Shown one piece after another: positions 8,242-16,357 of a stretch of DNA of 64,000 nucleotides. The position numbers and the translations under genes are program-made. This DNA is from Alsobacter sp045348435 (lineage in GTDB: Bacteria; Pseudomonadota; Alphaproteobacteria; Rhizobiales; Beijerinckiaceae), in assembly GCF_045348435.1 (NCBI RefSeq), contig NZ_CP157484.1, positions 1,302,001 through 1,366,000 of the forward strand. The letters run 5' to 3'. The stretch's first letter is position 1. Every line of letters starts with the position of its first letter. Below the pieces are notes generated by a model that saw only the letters and a list, made by a program, of their open reading frames with translations, searched no databases and was not told where the DNA came from.

Positions 8242-8774
8242 CCTCCGAACGCCAGATCGCCGCCAACCGTCGCAACGCGCAAAAGAGCACGGGCCCGCGC
8301 AGCGCCGCCGGCAAGATGCGCTCGCGCCTCAACGCCCGCCGCCATGGCCTCACCGCCGTCCTTCCCGAACCCGCCGACCGCGCGCTCCTCGGCGAGATCG
8401 AGCGCGTCTTGCAGGCCGAGACTGGGGCGCAACCTGGCGCAGCGCTGCCGCGCGCCGCCGCCGCGGCGATCCTGCGCCACCGCCGCGCCAGCGCCTGCCG
8501 CGCTGCGCCGCCGTTGGCGCCCGAAGACGGGGCCGAACCGGCCGCCGGCGGCGCGGCGGCGACCGCAGCCGACCCGCTGGACGAGAGCGCCGCGCCCGCT
8601 CCTGGCGGCCTCGCGGCCGCGCTCGCCGAGCGTTACGCCACGGCGCTGCGCAAGGGGCGTGACGCGCTGGTCAAGGAGCTGCTTGCCGGGCCGGCGCCGC
8701 CGTCCGAACCGGCTGAAAGCGGCGCCGTTAACGGAGGCGGAGCCCATGACGAGGGTGGGACCCATGGCCGATGA
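8238..8774 (+). CDS. Hypothetical family B protein, 'QIAANRRNAQKSTGP' type
   Basis: 178 residues from the ATG at 8238, which overlaps the stop of the preceding gene. The N-terminus 'QIAANRRNAQKSTGPRS' followed by 'GKMRSRLNARRHGLTA' is a motif I know from uncharacterised proteins of many alphaproteobacteria and other bacteria; it is basic and could bind nucleic acid, but no function is established. The C-terminal part 'ALAERYATALRKGRDALVKELL' is related to the dispersed repeat at 14790-15180 and elsewhere ('LLQRYRTTLRRDRD'), so those repeats look like relics of this family. It overlaps or abuts the next gene. Confidence 0.65.
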   Translation: MTSERQIAANRRNAQKSTGPRSAAGKMRSRLNARRHGLTAVLPEPADRALLGEIERVLQAETGAQPGAALPRAAAAAILRHRRASACRAAPPLAPEDGAEPAAGGAAATAADPLDESAAPAPGGLAAALAERYATALRKGRDALVKELLAGPAPPSEPAESGAVNGGGAHDEGGTHGR

Positions 8775-9655
8775 CGGCTCGGGCAGCGCCGAAGAGGACG
8801 TCCTGGCGGGCGACCTCGCGCGCCAGCGTCTGGACGCCCATCGCCGGACCTGGACCGACATCGCTTCCCGCCGGCGACGGGCGCAGCGCATCCGCGACGT
8901 CACGCTTCAAGAAAATTGCGTGCTTGAGGCCAAGCTTTTCGCCGCCATCGAGGCGCAAGAGCGCCTCGCCTACGGGATGCAGGATGGCGATGAGGCTGTG
9001 TCCGAGGCCACGAGCCTCGAAGGCTATGATGAGGCCGGCCTCTTTGCGATGGCCGACGAGCTGCTTGTCGAGGAGGGATGGCGCACCGAGCAGGGCCGCG
9101 CGCATCTGCTGCCGTCGGAACGCGCCTTTCTCGCGGCCTGGCCCGAAGAGCTCAAGCGCCGCCACAACGCGTTGGAAGCCGCTCTCGCCGCCGCCGCCGC
9201 GGTCTCGCCGAAGCGCAAGCTCCAGAACCATAAACTGGCGGAGCATCGCAACGCTGCGCGATCTGGACCAGCGCCGTCGGCGGGCCGTTCGGCTCGGCGA
9301 TCGCCGTGAGCTCGCATTGCTGCTTCAGCAGATCCGGGCCTTCGCCGTCCACGCGGAGCGCGAGCGCCGGCTCTTTCACCTCGGGGGCATGCAGGACGAG
9401 CCTGCGAGCAGCGACAGCAGAAGACTGGCGGGAGAGCTGCTTGGGTTCAAACTGGAAACGGCGATGCAAATCCTCGCCATTCGCGAGCGCATCCTGACGG
9501 AGGCCGTGGCGGCTGGAACGGCGGATCGGTGCGCATTGGAAGCCTGGCAGGACCGGATCGGGGCCTGTTTTCCAGACCTTGCAGAAATCTACGCCCGCCG
9601 GCGCGCCATCGCCGCTGACGCGGCCGCCGACCGGGCGGCTTACCCCGGACGCTAG
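8746..9655 (+). pseudogene. Hypothetical family C gene with probable frameshift
   Basis: The first frame (start ATG 8746 or 8764) gives a helical, charged protein ('AEEDVLAGDLARQRLDAHRR', 'QENCVLEAKLFAAIEAQERL', 'LLPSERAFLAAWPEELKRR') up to about 9245. From there the adjacent frame carries convincing coding sequence ('ATLRDLDQRRRRA', 'ELALLLQQIRAFAVHAE', 'LLGFKLETAMQILAIRERIL') to a TAG at 9653-9655. A single frameshift near 9245 joins them into about 300 residues. Two overlapping genes are the alternative. The IS630 element is inserted at this stop codon. Function unknown. Confidence 0.5.
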
Positions 9656-10707
9656 ACCCATTTCCGATCAGACTGCATCGTAGCCGGCTGCTGCGAAGAA
9701 GTTGGCGCATTCGGCTGGTGTGAAGAGGTCGACGATACGGCCGATGGCGTCCCAGAGGCCAACGACCGTTCGCTCCTCGGCCTTGCGAAGCAGGGCCTTC
9801 AGCTTGGAGAAGGCGTTCTCGATGGGGTTGAAGTCGGGGCTGTAGGGCGGGAGGTAGAGCAAGCTCGCGCCTGCCGCCTCGATCATCTGGCGCACGCGCG
9901 GACCCTTGTGGCTCGACAGATTGTCCATGACGACGACGTCGCCTGGCGCCAGCTCGGGGCCGAGGACCTTCTCGACATAAGTCTCGAACGCGTCGCGGTT
10001 GATCGGTCCGTCGATGACGAAGGGCGCGACCATCCCTGTCGAGCGCAGGCCGGCCACGAAGGTGGTGGTCTTCCAATGCCCGTGCGGCACGCTCATGCGC
10101 AGCCGCTGGCCCCGAGGGGCTCGTCCCCTGGCCCGCGTCATCTTGGTCGTCGCCCACGTCTCATCGATGAAGAGCAGGCGTTCCGGCTCCAGATCAAGCT
10201 GGTCGTCGAACCAGGCCTGCCGCCGCCTCAGAATGTCCGGCCGGCTCTGCTCCGCGGCATGCGCCGACTTTTTTTGAGCGTCAGACCGTGCCGGCGAAAG
10301 AACCGCCAGAGGGTGCCGATGCCTACCGCCACACCCTGCTCCGACAGGTCGGCCTTGATCTCCGACAGCGTGATGTCCGGCTTGGTATCGACAAGGGATC
10401 GGATGACCGCCGCGTGCGCCTCGATGCGCTGCGAGCGACGATCTCCGCCGAGCGGCCCTGGCCGAGGTTCCCCCTGCTCACGGGCCAATCGCCGCCATCG
10501 GCTGACACTGGCCGCGCTCACGCCAAAGCGTTCGCCCGCTTCACGATGCGACGCGCCGGCCTCAACGGCGGCCAGCACACGAACCCGCAGATCAAGCGAC
10601 AGTGCTCTCGACATGCCTGCCGGCCCCCAGCCCCGGCAGACAGCTTGAATCACTCTCGCGCTGATTTGGGAATCCGCTTCGATTCCTTCAGCTCGGAAAC
10701 CGCTCTA
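9653..10707. mobile_element. IS630-family insertion sequence with TA target duplication
   Basis: The element runs from 9655 to 10705. Left end CTAGACCCATTTCCGA and right end (inverted) CTAGAGCGGTTTCCGA share the pattern TAGA-n4-TTTCCGA, i.e. imperfect terminal inverted repeats. A TA dinucleotide lies on each side (9653-9654 and 10706-10707), the target duplication typical of IS630/Tc1-mariner elements. Total length about 1.05 kb fits the family. It carries one transposase gene in two frames. Insertion happened in the TA of a TAG stop; since both the IS and the right flank begin with G, the stop was kept. Confidence 0.85.
9668..10614 (-). CDS. IS630-type transposase, read through a frameshift
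   Basis: The first frame (10614 down to about 10268) starts MSRALSLDLRVRVLAAV and holds the N-terminal helix-turn-helix ('ASHREAGERFGVSAASVSRW') and the linker up to 'WRFFRRHGLTLKK'. A run of seven A on the minus strand (10269-10275, CTCAAAAAAAGTC) then allows a -1 shift into the second frame, which carries the DDE catalytic domain: 'LLFIDETWATTK' (first Asp), 'VVVMDNLSSHKG' (second Asp) and 'LPPYSPDFNPIENAFSKLK' (Glu). Both halves look intact, which fits the programmed A6G/A7 frameshift described for IS630 relatives. Confidence 0.85.
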
Positions 10708-11143
10708 GGGCAGAGCGGCGACCGGGCCTGCGCAGGCGGGCCCCGTATCGCCCCACACTCTGCTTGGCCCAGACAGGCGCTTTAGCAGCCGGGCGAACGC
10801 CGCGCGGGTGAGCGCGGCGGCTGGCGGCCCATCATGGAGCAGGCGTGCGGACAGATTGGAGCAGGGGCGCCTTCGCTATGGGGCGGGCGGGGGCCGCGGT
10901 CCTGCCAAAACCTCGTGCAGAGCGCCTGCTTCGGGCTCTACCGTCACCCAGCCCTGACCGGACTGGCGGCAGGCTGGGACGGTTCGGCCGCTGAGCGACT
11001 TCGCGCCGCGAGGCGTCAGCACGCACCGATCGGCGCGCTGCCGTGGTATGACGATCGCCGTCGGTAGAGGCCGCAGGATTCAAACTCGCTGACCTTCTCG
11101 AAGGAGCCGTCCGAGAACCGCCAGCGCGGCGGCGCGCGTCGCC
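10708..11143. other. Gene-free stretch with remnants
   Basis: About 430 bases after the IS and before rfbA. On the minus strand near 11060-11140 'WRFSDGSFEKVSEFESCG' reads like part of a protein; a similar short piece ('GFADGSFTL') occurs near 14765-14800. No intact gene, terminator or promoter was recognised. Confidence 0.35.
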
Positions 11144-12022
11144 TCAACCAGCAGCGTCGTCTTCGGCGCGACGACGCAGCGCCGCCCCGTAGCTGGTCTT
11201 CTCAAACAAAAGGGCCCGCTTCAACAGCTGCTCGCGAGTGATGAAGCCGTTTGAAAACGCGATTTCCTCCAGCGCGGCGATCTGCAGCCCCTGGCGGTGC
11301 TGGATGGTGCGGACGAATTCGCTCGCTTCCAGCAGGCTGTCGTGGGTGCCGGTGTCGAGCCAGGCGTAGCCGCGCGACATCAGCTCCACATGCAGGTCGC
11401 CGCGCTCCAGATAGGCGCGGTTGACGTCGGTGATCTCCAACTCGCCGCGGGGGGAGGGCTGCACGGCGGCGGCGATGTCGAGCACGGCGTTGTCGTAGAA
11501 ATAGAGCCCGGTGACGGCCCAGTGCGACTCCGGCGCGGTGGGCTTTTCGACGATCTGGGTAGCGCGTCCGCGCGCGTCCAGGCTGACCACCCCGTAACGC
11601 TCGGGATCGGTGACGTGATAGCCAAAAATCGTGGCGCCGGTCTCCCGCGCATGGGCGCGCTTCAAGAGGTCGATCAGGCCGGCCCCGTAGAAGACGTTGT
11701 CGCCCAATACCAGGGCGACGCGGTCGCCGCCGACGAAGTCGCGGCCGATGACGAAGGCCTGCGCCAGCCCTTCCGGGCGCGGCTGCACGGCGTAGGCGAA
11801 GGACACCCCAAACTGCTCGCCCGTGCCGAACAGCCGGCGATAATTGTCGAGATAGTCCGGCGCGGAGATAATCAGGATGTCGCGGATGCCGGCCATCATC
11901 AGCACCGACACCGGGTAATAGATCATCGGCTTGTCATAGATCGGCAAAAGCTGCTTGTTGATCGCCAAGGTCGCCGGATGCAGCCGGGTGCCGGATCCGC
12001 CGGCCAGTACGATTCCCTTCAT
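11144..12022 (-). CDS. rfbA: Glucose-1-phosphate thymidylyltransferase
   Basis: 292 residues from ATG 12022 (MKGIVLAGGSGTRLHP), the usual length for RmlA/RfbA. It joins dTTP and glucose-1-phosphate to dTDP-glucose, the first step of dTDP-L-rhamnose synthesis in the cytoplasm. The nucleotide-binding loop GGSGTRL, 'INKQLLPIYDKPMIYYP', 'ALVLGDNVFYG', 'ATIFGYHVTDPERYGVV', 'EKPTAPESHWAVTGLYFYD' and 'WLDTGTHDSLLEASEFV' are all in place. It is the last gene of rfbCBDA, 22 bases behind rfbD. A 28-residue relic of its 3' end lies at 796-882. Confidence 0.96.
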   Translation of the reverse strand: MKGIVLAGGSGTRLHPATLAINKQLLPIYDKPMIYYPVSVLMMAGIRDILIISAPDYLDNYRRLFGTGEQFGVSFAYAVQPRPEGLAQAFVIGRDFVGGDRVALVLGDNVFYGAGLIDLLKRAHARETGATIFGYHVTDPERYGVVSLDARGRATQIVEKPTAPESHWAVTGLYFYDNAVLDIAAAVQPSPRGELEITDVNRAYLERGDLHVELMSRGYAWLDTGTHDSLLEASEFVRTIQHRQGLQIAALEEIAFSNGFITREQLLKRALLFEKTSYGAALRRRAEDDAAG

Positions 12023-12044
12023 GTCGCGCCCCGCTGCGATGTCG

Positions 12045-12932
12045 TCACGCCCGTGCGGGCCCAATTAGGTGGTCCAGCACGTCGCCCAGCGCCGCGCGCC
12101 AGGGCCGCGGACGAACGCCGTAATCCGCTTCGATCCGCGCTGTCGACAGCCGTGAGTTGCGCGGCCGCCGCGCCGGCGTCGGAAACTCCGCCGTCGCGAT
12201 GCCCGCGACCGGAACGCTGGGGCCGCCGCGGCGCGCCGACTGCGCCATGATCTCGGCGGCGAGGCCGCGCCAGGTCACGTCGCCCGCATTGGCAAAATGG
12301 AAGGTCCCACCCGGCGCGGCCGGATCCTGCGCCAGCCGGAGCGCGATCGTGGCCAGCGCCGCCGCGAGGTCGCCCGCGACGGTGGGCGTGCCGCGCTGGT
12401 CGTCGACCACGCGCAGCGCCGCCCGCTCGCTTGCCAGGCGCAGCATCGTCTTGACGAAATTGGCCCGGTGCGGGCTCACCACCCAGGCCGTGCGCACGAT
12501 GGCGTGGCGCGGATGGGCGGTGCGCACCGCCTGTTCGCCGCCTTCCTTGCTGGCCCCATACACGCCGAGCGGCGCCACCGGATCGCCGACCTCATAGGGC
12601 CGGTCGGCCGCGCCGTCGAAGACGTAGTCGGTGGAGACCTGCACCAAAGGCGCGCCGGCCCGCGCCGCCGCGGCGGCCAACAGGGCGGGGGCGAGCGCGT
12701 TCACCCGCCAGGCGGCGCCGACCTCCTGCTCCGCTTTATCGACGGCCGTATAGGCTGCGGCGTTGATCACCGCCGCATAATTACCGCCCGCCAGGGCGCG
12801 CTCCACCGCGGCCTCGTCCGTAATGTCGAGCGCGTCCCGGCCGGGCGCGTGCAGCCTGACGCCCTGCGGCCAGCCGAAGCGCTGCAGCTCAAGGCCGACT
12901 TGTCCGCCGCCGCCCAGGATAAGGATGCGCAT
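12045..12932 (-). CDS. rfbD: dTDP-4-dehydrorhamnose reductase
   Basis: 295 residues, matching the family length. N-terminal Rossmann loop 'MRILILGGGGQVGLELQRFG', 'DALDITDEAAVERAL', 'VINAAAYTAVDKAEQE', 'LVQVSTDYVFDG' and the catalytic Y-x3-K in 'YGASKEGGEQAV' identify the NADPH-dependent reductase that makes dTDP-L-rhamnose in the last step. It starts three bases after the rfbB stop, so the genes are co-transcribed and probably coupled. Confidence 0.96.
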   Translation of the reverse strand: MRILILGGGGQVGLELQRFGWPQGVRLHAPGRDALDITDEAAVERALAGGNYAAVINAAAYTAVDKAEQEVGAAWRVNALAPALLAAAAARAGAPLVQVSTDYVFDGAADRPYEVGDPVAPLGVYGASKEGGEQAVRTAHPRHAIVRTAWVVSPHRANFVKTMLRLASERAALRVVDDQRGTPTVAGDLAAALATIALRLAQDPAAPGGTFHFANAGDVTWRGLAAEIMAQSARRGGPSVPVAGIATAEFPTPARRPRNSRLSTARIEADYGVRPRPWRAALGDVLDHLIGPARA

Positions 12933-12935
12933 GGA

Positions 12936-13994
12936 TCAGCCCCGGGCGGCCGCAAGGCCGAGCCGCTGGCCCTGATAGACGCCGTCGCGGATGGGACCCC
13001 ACCACGCCTGGTTATCGAGATACCAAGCCACCGTCTCAGTCAGCGCCTCTTCAAAGATCTTTTGCGGCGTCCAGCCGGTCTCGTGCTCCACCTTCGCCGG
13101 GTCGATGGCGTAGCGCCGGTCGTGCCCCGGCCGGTCGGTCACGAATTGCACCAGCCGCTCATGCGGCCCGGCGTGGGGCCGCAACCGGTCGAAGGCCGCG
13201 CACAGCGCCGTCACCACCTGCATGTTGGTGCGCTCCGAGCGCGCCCCGACCAGATAGGTGTGGCCGACGCGCCCGCGCTCCAATATGGCGCAGAGCGCCC
13301 GGGCGTGATCCTCCACATGGATCCAGTCGCGCACGTTCAGCCCGTCGCCATAGACCGGCAGCTTCTTGCCCTCCAGCGCGTTGAGGATCATCAGCGGGAT
13401 CAGCTTTTCCGGAAACTGGCGCGGGCCGTAATTGTTGGAGCAGTTGGAGACGAGCACCGGCAGCCCATAGGTCACGCCCCAGGCGCGGGCCAGATGGTCG
13501 GACGCCGCCTTGGAGGCGGAGTAGGGCGAGCGCGGATCATAGCGGCTCTCCTCGGTGAAGAACCCCTCCGGCCCGAGCGAGCCATAGACCTCGTCGGTCG
13601 ACACATGCAGGAAGCGAAAGGCGTCCTTCTCGGCCGCGGGCAGCTTGTCCCAATGGCCGCGCGCCGCCTCCAGCATCGCCTGCGTGCCCATCACATTGGT
13701 GCGCACGAAGGCGCCCGGGCTGGCGATCGAGCGGTCGACATGGCTCTCGGCGGCGAGATGCATGACCGCCTGCGGCCGGAACTCCGATAGCAGCGCGCGC
13801 ATGCGCGGCCCGTCGCAGATGTCGGCCTCCATCAGGCGGTGGCGCGGATCGCTGGCCAGCGGCGCCAGCGACAGCGGGTTGGCCGCATAGGTCATAGCGT
13901 CGATGTCGAGCACCTCGTGCCCGAGATCGCGCACCAGATGCAGCACGAGGGCGGAGCCGATGAAACCGCAACCGCCGGTGACGAGGATCCGCAT
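12936..13994 (-). CDS. rfbB: dTDP-glucose 4,6-dehydratase
   Basis: 352 residues from ATG 13994 (MRILVTGGCGFIGSALVLHL); an upstream extension in the same frame has no homology and was dropped. NAD-binding G-x2-G-x2-G, 'MHLAAESHVDRSI', 'LHVSTDEVYGSLG', the catalytic Y-x3-K in 'YSASKAASDHLARAW', 'NCSNNYGPRQFPEKLIP' and 'NVRDWIHVEDHARAL' are canonical. It converts dTDP-glucose to dTDP-4-keto-6-deoxyglucose. The gene follows rfbC by 77 bases. Confidence 0.97.
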   Translation of the reverse strand: MRILVTGGCGFIGSALVLHLVRDLGHEVLDIDAMTYAANPLSLAPLASDPRHRLMEADICDGPRMRALLSEFRPQAVMHLAAESHVDRSIASPGAFVRTNVMGTQAMLEAARGHWDKLPAAEKDAFRFLHVSTDEVYGSLGPEGFFTEESRYDPRSPYSASKAASDHLARAWGVTYGLPVLVSNCSNNYGPRQFPEKLIPLMILNALEGKKLPVYGDGLNVRDWIHVEDHARALCAILERGRVGHTYLVGARSERTNMQVVTALCAAFDRLRPHAGPHERLVQFVTDRPGHDRRYAIDPAKVEHETGWTPQKIFEEALTETVAWYLDNQAWWGPIRDGVYQGQRLGLAAARG

Positions 13995-14071
13995 GAGGTT
14001 CGCCTGCTGACGTGTTCCTGAGCCGAGCCGGGCGCTGGCGCCCGTCCGTCGATGATGCAACGACCTTCGCT

Positions 14072-14668
14072 CTAAGCGAAGACCGGGCCAAGCGCCCCCA
14101 GAGTCAGCGCCGCCCTGTCCTTGTCGGAGAGGATCGCCTCTCCGGCGCCGACCGGCCAGGCGATGCCCAGCGCCGGATCGTTCCACAGCAGAGTGCGGTC
14201 GTGCTCGCGGCTGTAATAGGCGTCGACCTTGTAGGTCACCATGGTATGCGGCTCCAGCGTGCAGAAGCCGTGCGCGAAACCCGCCGGCACGAAAAGCTGC
14301 TCGCCCGTCTCGGCGTCGAGCCGGAACGTTTGATGCCGCCCATAGAAGGGCGAGGAGCGCCGCAGGTCGACCACCACGTCGAAGATGCTCCCCGCCAGCA
14401 CCCGCACCAGCTTGGCCTGGGCGAAGGGCGCCAGCTGACAGTGCAGCCCTCGCACCGTGCCGCGGTGGACCGAAAACGATTGGTTGTCCTGCACGAACTC
14501 CGCCGTGATCCCGGCTTCGGCGCAGCGATCCTTGCGCCAGGTTTCGCTGAACCAGCCGCGGTCGTCACCGAAGCGGGGAGGGGTGAGGAGGAGCGGCTGC
14601 GGGAGGGAGAGGGATGACGTCGCTGTCACGGAGCGATCCTCGGACTCATGGTGGCCGCTCAGCACCAA
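14072..14668 (-). CDS. rfbC: dTDP-4-dehydrorhamnose 3,5-epimerase
   Basis: 198 residues if begun at ATG 14668; a GTG at 14629 would give 185, the common family length, so the start is uncertain. Cupin-fold epimerase motifs: 'FGDDRGWFSETW', 'FVQDNQSFSVHRGTVRGLHC' split around the catalytic His of 'RGLHCQ', 'LVRVLAGSIFDVVVDLRR', 'GEQLFVPAGFAHGFCTLE' and 'VTYKVDAYYS'. First gene of the rfbCBDA run. Two decayed partial copies occur at 15599-15683 and 23905-24010. Confidence 0.95.
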   Translation of the reverse strand: MVLSGHHESEDRSVTATSSLSLPQPLLLTPPRFGDDRGWFSETWRKDRCAEAGITAEFVQDNQSFSVHRGTVRGLHCQLAPFAQAKLVRVLAGSIFDVVVDLRRSSPFYGRHQTFRLDAETGEQLFVPAGFAHGFCTLEPHTMVTYKVDAYYSREHDRTLLWNDPALGIAWPVGAGEAILSDKDRAALTLGALGPVFA

Positions 14669-14789
14669 TCGACACTCAAGCCATGGGCGGCGATGGCGAT
14701 GAACGCCCTATAGGCCATACGGGGCGGCTCTGTCATCGACGGAGTGGCGATCAACATCAAACGACCTTATAGGATGAGGGTGAAGGAGC

Positions 14790-15180
14790 CGTCGGCGAAC
14801 CCAGCCGGCAGGCGTGGCCGACGCCGAACTCGTCCGGGTCGCTCGTAGTTCGGGCCCGCCGCGCCGCCCGCCGACGTCGCGGCCTTCGCCCGCCACGCCG
14901 TCTTGCACCGGCGGGCGCAGCGTCTTCCGGCCGCGGACGCCGGCCTGGGTCACGAGCGTGCCGCCGATTCGCCGGCAAAGGCCGCCGACGCAGCCGGGCG
15001 AGCCGGCAGACCTTTCGAGCCGCTGGCGGCTTTATTGCAGCGCTATCGAACGACGCTGCGCCGCGACCGCGACCGCGACCTCGCCCTCACGAGGCTGCTC
15101 ACCGGGCTGGTGGAGGCGGCCGAGCCGGCCGATCCTGCGCCGCAGGTGAACGCCGCGCCGGCTCCCCGACCGCCGCCATG
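14790..15180 (+). pseudogene. Relic of dispersed 'RDRDLALTRLL' family, copy 1
   Basis: In one plus-strand frame the sequence reads 'FGPAAPPADVAAFARHAVLH' and, further on, 'GRPFEPLAALLQRYRTTLRR' and 'RDLALTRLLTGLVEAAE', then 'PADPAPQVNAAPAP'. The same order recurs at 26395-26635, 29030-29165 and 48495-48800, always on the plus strand and always degenerate. The end is related to the C-terminus of the hypothetical protein at 8238-8774. No start codon with an RBS and no intact frame, so it is a decayed copy. Confidence 0.55.
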
Positions 15181-15598
15181 ACAGCCGCTAGGACCGCCTC
15201 CCGAAACCGGGCGCCGAACGCCCAGGATGGCGCCGCCGCCGCCCGCCGCGGCGCACCCAGGATGGCCGCGCCGCCGTCGGCCGACGCGCCGCGCACGCCC
15301 CAGCAGGCGGTCGCGCCCGACGCCCGGCCGTCCAGCGAGCGCGCCCTCCTGGGCTGGCCGCCTGCGTCGCGGAGCGCCCTCTGCGAAACAAAACCAGCGG
15401 CAGGGGGCCGCCGCCGTGGCGGCCATTCGCTCGGCGCCCTGGCCCGCCGATCGGCTTCTCGCCCCCCGGCCGGTCCAGCCGCCTGGCGCTGGCGCCACGG
15501 CCGCCCTCGCGCCGGAGCCGCCCGCGCGCCAAAGACCCACGCAACGATGCCACCGCTTCCAGCAACGCTCGTCCTCATCGGGGTGAGTCTCCGACTGG

Positions 15599-15683
15599 GC
15601 CGCGATCCCGCGCGGTCCCACGATGGACGGAGAGCGTCTTGGTTGTTCTGCACGAACTGCGCCGTGATTCCGGCTTCGGCGCC
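15599..15683 (-). pseudogene. Fragment of rfbC
   Basis: Minus-strand frames read 'AEAGITAQFVQNNQD' and, one frame over, 'TLSVHRGTARDRG'. The intact RfbC has 'AEAGITAEFVQDNQ' followed by 'SFSVHRGTVRGLH'. The match covers about 28 residues with one frameshift, about 900 bases upstream of rfbC. Confidence 0.65.
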
Positions 15684-16357
15684 AATCGCGCGATTGCGCC
15701 GATAAGGAACCTTGACCGGTTGCGCCGCCACCGGGCCGCCCCGATAAGGGCGGGCGTCGTCGTCGATCGAGGAGCGACAAAAAGCTCGGGTTCGCGGCCA
15801 CAGCAGGTGCCAAGTAATCCTCTCGGATTAGTTACGTTAAAAACATTGACCCTCGTTATTCCAGGGCTCAGTTTAATCATCATCCGATGAGTTCTCACCG
15901 ATACGATGAAGATGGAGGGGGCGGTGGCGAGACCGTGGGGGTCTTTTCGCGTGCGGGAAAGAGCGTCTCTCTTGATCTGCGCGCCAACTTGATTGCGCTC
16001 CGGATAGCTCTCCTCAATTACGAGTAACTCTCCTTAAAAGTCGCGCAGGATCGGCGCGGGAGGCCAGCTCGGCGATGCGTCTACGCCGCGCGCCTTGGCG
16101 CGCGGCGCGGAAGAAGGGCCGAGAGCCACCCGTGTCTGCGGCGTCCTAACGCCTCGTCGCGCGGTCATCCGCCGCGCTCGCCTCGAAGACAGCGTCATCC
16201 AGCATCGAACCGATCCCACGGGGCTCGTTCCCGGACGAACTGCGTCCGGACGAGATCCGCACAGCCGCGCTCTGATCGAGATCTGAAACACCCTGGACGA
16301 GCATCGCTCTCACTAAGCCACAGCCGTCATTCCGTTCGCGCAAGCCGGAGAACCGTC
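15684..16357. other. Intergenic region upstream of the RTX gene
   Basis: About 670 bases without a credible gene. 15820-15900 is relatively A+T-rich and could hold promoters. Just before 16358 a GGAG site, eight bases from the ATG, serves the RTX gene. Confidence 0.4.

Noticed and set aside
12297..13790. 497-codon plus-strand frame over rfbD/rfbB
   Set aside because: Antisense shadow of two enzymes with complete catalytic motifs on the minus strand.
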